Of a stretch of DNA of 64,000 bases, positions 60,740 through 64,000 are shown one piece after another. Under the pieces are notes generated by a model. That model was not told the origin of the DNA, made no database searches, and saw only the letters and a program-made list of their open reading frames with translations. Source of the DNA: Gentiana macrophylla (Eukaryota; Streptophyta; Magnoliopsida; Gentianales; Gentianaceae); the NCBI GenBank assembly GCA_026214975.1, contig JAOBSW010000432.1, positions 49,867 to 113,866 on the forward strand, read 5' to 3'. Numbering within the stretch: the stretch's first letter is position 1; every line of letters starts with the position of its first letter. A program made the translations under genes and the position numbers.

Positions 60740-61660
60740 AATGAGTTTCCCTACAAGTCTTTGATATTGATCCTTCCACGACGGCAATGTCGCCATGCAA
60801 AGAGTAGACATTGCGGGGTCTCACGGGGATGCGGCGAGGTTTGCATCCCAAAGATACCGATTTCCTTGAAAGAGTCCAAGACATATTTCCTTTGAGAGAT
60901 AGAGATACCCTGGTTATTTCTTGCAATTTCCATACCAAGGAAGTATTTAAGATAGCCCAAATCCTTGACTTGAAAAACCTTTGCCGGTAGAGTCTTCAAA
61001 TTGCGGATCTCAAAGTAGAGTCATCACCGGTGAGGATGATATCATCCACATATACAATAAGAATAGATCTTTTACGGCTAGTTGTCTTGATAAACATGGT
61101 GTGATCGGAGTTGCATTGATGATATCCAGCGACTTTAACCACGGTGAGTGAGTTTCCCAAACCAGGCTCTTGAGGGATTGCTTTAGGCCATATAGAGATT
61201 TCCCCAATTTGCAAACCTTTCCTTGAGTGTGAGGATTGGTAAAACCAGGAGGTACATTCATGTAGACTTCCTCAGTAAGGTCACCATTGAGAAAAGCATT
61301 TTTGATATCCAATTGGTGAAGAGGCCAGTCAAGTTGGACAGCAAGAGATATTAGTATTCTGACAGTGTTCAGTTTTGCCACTGGTGCAAAAGTTTCTTTG
61401 TAGTCAATGCCATAAGTTTGAGTGAAACCCCTTGCAACTAGTCTGGCCTTATACTTGTCAATTGTACCATTAGCATTGTATTTGATAGTGAATAACCACC
61501 TGCAGCTGACTGTCTTTTTGCCTTTGGGGAGAGCTGTTAGATCCCAAGTATGATTATCCAGGAGGGCAGTCATTTCTGTTTTTACCGCAGCCTTCCACCT
61601 ATCATGTTGAAGAGCTTCCTGAATATTTATTGGAATGGAGTGAGAGTCCAAGTCCTGTGT
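60740..61660 (-). pseudogene. H2 reverse transcriptase
   Basis: A frame of 213 residues (61651-61010) is well kept: [80 protein letters not shown] and YGLKQS. The catalytic YVDDI is readable at 61037-61052 in a second frame, followed by LKYFLGMEIARN at about 60960-60920. This is the best RT in the window, though it is cut by a frameshift before the YVDD box. Confidence 0.85.
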
Positions 61661-62940
61661 AAATATGGCAAAAGCAGGTGATAACTGATCATAAGATAGA
61701 TAATTATGAATAGAATGATCAGTAGTGCAAGATCTCTTTCCCTTCCTGATAGCAATAGGTCTATCATCAATGTCGCAGCTCTTTGAGAGTCGATGAGCTC
61801 GGGTCGATGTGAGAGCTCTGGTTCGATGAAATTCTTTGGGAGTCGATAGGTCTTGAGGTTCGATCTTTGAGAATCGATGAGGTTCTTTGAGGTTAAGAGT
61901 TTCTTGAGGAACGGATTTAGGTCAATTTCAATCAGTTTCACTGATCGCCTCGATGGACTTCTTTGTAGTAGAGTCCTTTCAAATAATTTTACATCCATAG
62001 AATTGTAAAATATCTTTTCAGAAAGAGAATAACACTTGTAACCTTTCCTGTCCTTTGCATATCCTAGGAAAATGCACTTGTGAGCTTTGGGATCAAGTTT
62101 GCTTCTGTGTTGGGCATGCATATAAACAAACACAGTTCAACCAAAGATTTTTGGAGGTAATTGGGAAATAAGATGAGGGCATGAGTGTGTGGTCAGAAGG
62201 GTTTGGATAGGAGTTTTGAAGCCTAACACTCTGCTTTGGAAGTCTCATTGATTAAGTATGTGGCGATTAATATAGCTTCACCCCACATATACTTTGGAAC
62301 ATGTATGGTGAACATGATTGATCTAGCCATCTCAGTGAGTGCTGTTCTTTCTCTCTCAAGAATTTTTTGTTGAGGTGTTTCCACACAACTCTTGATATGG
62401 ACAATCCCCTTATTCATCAAGAAATTACTGAGTTAGACTCATAGTATTCAAGTGCATTATCAGTCTTTAAGATCTTGATCTTAGTGTCAAATTGAGTAGA
62501 GATCATGTTGTAAAATTCACGAAAAATTGTTCCAACTTGGATTTATCCTTCATTAAAAACAACCATGTGTTCTGGTATGATCATCAATGAAAGTGACAAA
62601 CCACCTTTTTCTGTTATACTTTTTACTCTTGAAGGTCCCCATACATCACTATGAATTAAAGTGAAAGGTGTGGATGACAAATAAGGTCGTTTGGTATACC
62701 TGCATTTGGTAAGTTTGGCAAATTGACAAATATCACATTGAAGATCATTGATATTACATCCTTTAAATAATTGAGAATTACATACTTCAAATAACCAAAA
62801 ATTGGATGTCCTAGTCTATAATGGCATAACATGATATTTTCTAAGGTTTGAGTGCAGTTTGTTGAGGCGATTCGGGTCTTGATCTTGTTTTCAAAGTGAG
62901 GTTGACCACATCCAATCTGAAAGGGGTTTAGCCCTCCCAA
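61661..62940 (-). pseudogene. H2 integrase (broken)
   Basis: From right to left: LCHYRLGHPIFGYLK and C-x-C residues of the HHCC domain (62830-62700), ETPQQKILERERTALTEMARSIM and PKYMWGEAILIATYLIN (62385-62230), then KLDPKAHKCIFLGYAKDRKGYKCY (62100-62030). The D-D core between 62640 and 62440 is interrupted by stops. Confidence 0.8.
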
Positions 62941-63069
62941 TCACTTCTGTGAAGAAGGGTCTGGAAAGTGCACTGATTCTTATTAAAAACACAAATCCAA
63001 TTCAAATCTTTTGTAGTCTATTGACGGATATGAGATTGTAGTCTAATTTTGGAACAAATAGGACATCCT

Positions 63070-63354
63070 TTAGGCATATCTTATTAGTGAGTTTAACATT
63101 TCCAAAACCTTTTGCACACGAGATAGATCCATTAGCGTTTTAACATTGTGAATTTGATGACATGGCATAAGGTGAGTTATGAGGTTTTTATTGCAGTCAT
63201 ATGGGAGGAGGCCCAGAATCAACAATCCATGTTTCATTACTAATAGAAGAGTAGAATTTACTCGCACTAGCTTTGAGTAGCCGTGTGTCGGTAGAGGACT
63301 ACCTTCTTTTTGTTGAGTGAGGAAAGCTTTGAATGCGACAAACCGAGCATTCAA
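63070..63354 (-). pseudogene. H2 protease region (broken)
   Basis: The stretch reads ARFVAFKAFLTQQKEGS, then ETWIVDSG-like sequence split by a frameshift near 63215, then KNLITHLMPCHQIHNVKT, the same block as in H1 (KNLITQLKPCPQIHNIKT). Confidence 0.7.
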
Positions 63355-63607
63355 CTTGTTATCATTCTCCTTTTCATTGACATGTGCGCTTACTGACTTT
63401 CCCCTGGTAGGCTTGGAGGAGTTAGGCTTGCCATGTAGCTTCCAGCAAGTGTCTTTGGTGTGATTTGTGCGTTTTTGCGGTGCTCGCAGAACAACTTTCG
63501 ATTCTATCAGTAGGCTTCCTAGATGTCTCGGTGACTCAGGCGAGGCTTCCGACAGCGGTCGCAGGTAGCACTCTCGAGTAAGGGTTGTCGGCAGGAGTTT
63601 GGCGACA

Positions 63608-64000
63608 TCACTTTCCTCCTCCTGCTTTCCTCATGTTTGACCTCGGCAAACATGGATTTGAGATTGGGGAGAGGTTTTGTGGCAAGGATTCTTCCTCTAA
63701 CATCATCAAGAGTAGGATTGATCCCAAAGAAGAAACTTGAATACTCGTTTTCTCAATAATGTCCTTATAAGGCGACATCCTTAACATCATTCCAGGGTGA
63801 GTTTCCAACATATCTAGGTGTTGCCATGCCTTAGATAGTTGGTTGAAGTATTGATTCTGAGACATATCTCCTTGTCTGCGGCAGTTTTGAATATGAGCTT
63901 CAAGTTCATACACTTCGATGTATTAACTTTCTTGGAGTAGATCTACGGCATTATCGATTTCCTTTGCGATTATCATACATCATAAAGTTCTCACTAATTT
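63608..64000 (-). pseudogene. H2 gag, cut by window edge
   Basis: The 101-residue open part contains YELEAHIQNCRRQGDMSQNQYFNQL, WQHLDMLE and PGMMLRMSPYKDIIEK, matching H1 gag (26280-26470). The stretch between 63360 and 63607 corresponds to the zinc-knuckle region of H1 but no CCHC motif is intact. The 5' part of gag and the 5' LTR are to the right of the window. Confidence 0.75.

Larger units (their letters stand above)
59775..64000 (-). mobile_element. Element H2: Copia relative of H1, 3' part of element (5' end off window)
   Basis: The 3' LTR is at 59775-60087 (313 bp), the complement of the H1 LTR but without its CAG/CTG-rich start. The polypurine complement CCCCCTCAAAT follows at 60088. 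Coding reads leftward from the window edge: gag, protease, integrase, RT, RNase H. It inserted into the F LTR. Confidence 0.9.

Overview
The window reads as nuclear DNA of a flowering plant, probably a eudicot. It holds one intron-containing housekeeping-type gene followed by about 60 kb of nested LTR retrotransposons. No rRNA, tRNA, CRISPR array or bacterial-type operon was seen. The genus cannot be told from the sequence.

Layout. 1-960 is the 3' end of a decayed Ty1/Copia element on the + strand, with a duplicated end-of-internal/LTR-start block. 1975-4032 is a nine-exon gene for a 328-residue protein with a BFN (bifunctional nuclease) domain and a C-terminal UVR motif; a 5'-UTR intron is likely. 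4531-6380 is AT-rich DNA with a possible hAT-type end, a (TA)27 tract and five copies of a small hairpin unit.

From about 6.4 kb to 44.9 kb the repeats sit inside one another. A decayed + strand Copia element (A) ends in a 2 kb LTR (10237-32619) that is split by a minus-strand Gypsy-like non-autonomous element, N1 (10717-31109, target duplication AGTCT). N1's left LTR is split by a second non-autonomous element, B (11461-19260, duplication CCTAC). N1's right LTR is split by a Copia element, H1 (25487-30494, duplication CTTAC). Element A itself abuts the right half of a third Gypsy-like element, C (32620-35748), which sits in the left LTR of D (35749-43389). D is a Sirevirus-like element with gag and a 3.4 kb extra ORF but no pol. 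D in turn lies at the edge of an orphan LTR, G (43394-44931). From 44.9 kb to the end, an old minus-strand Copia element (F) is split by a complete Sirevirus-like element E (46873-58868, duplication GTCTC) and by H2 (59775 to the window end), a minus-strand relative of H1.

The implied insertion order is F/G, then D, C, A, N1, then B and H1 independently; E and H2 went separately into F. The left halves of A, C and D are not in the window, so a deletion or a breakpoint near 5-6.4 kb is needed.

Three points stand out. D and E carry the same extra ORF downstream of gag/pol. Each Gypsy-like family (N1, B, C) has its own cluster of short GC-rich palindromes, and the three share a conserved LTR motif near the primer-binding site. 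Differences between LTR pairs are mostly CAG/CTG-to-CG swaps and single-base indels, which looks like an assembly or base-calling signature, so many frameshifts listed below may not be real.
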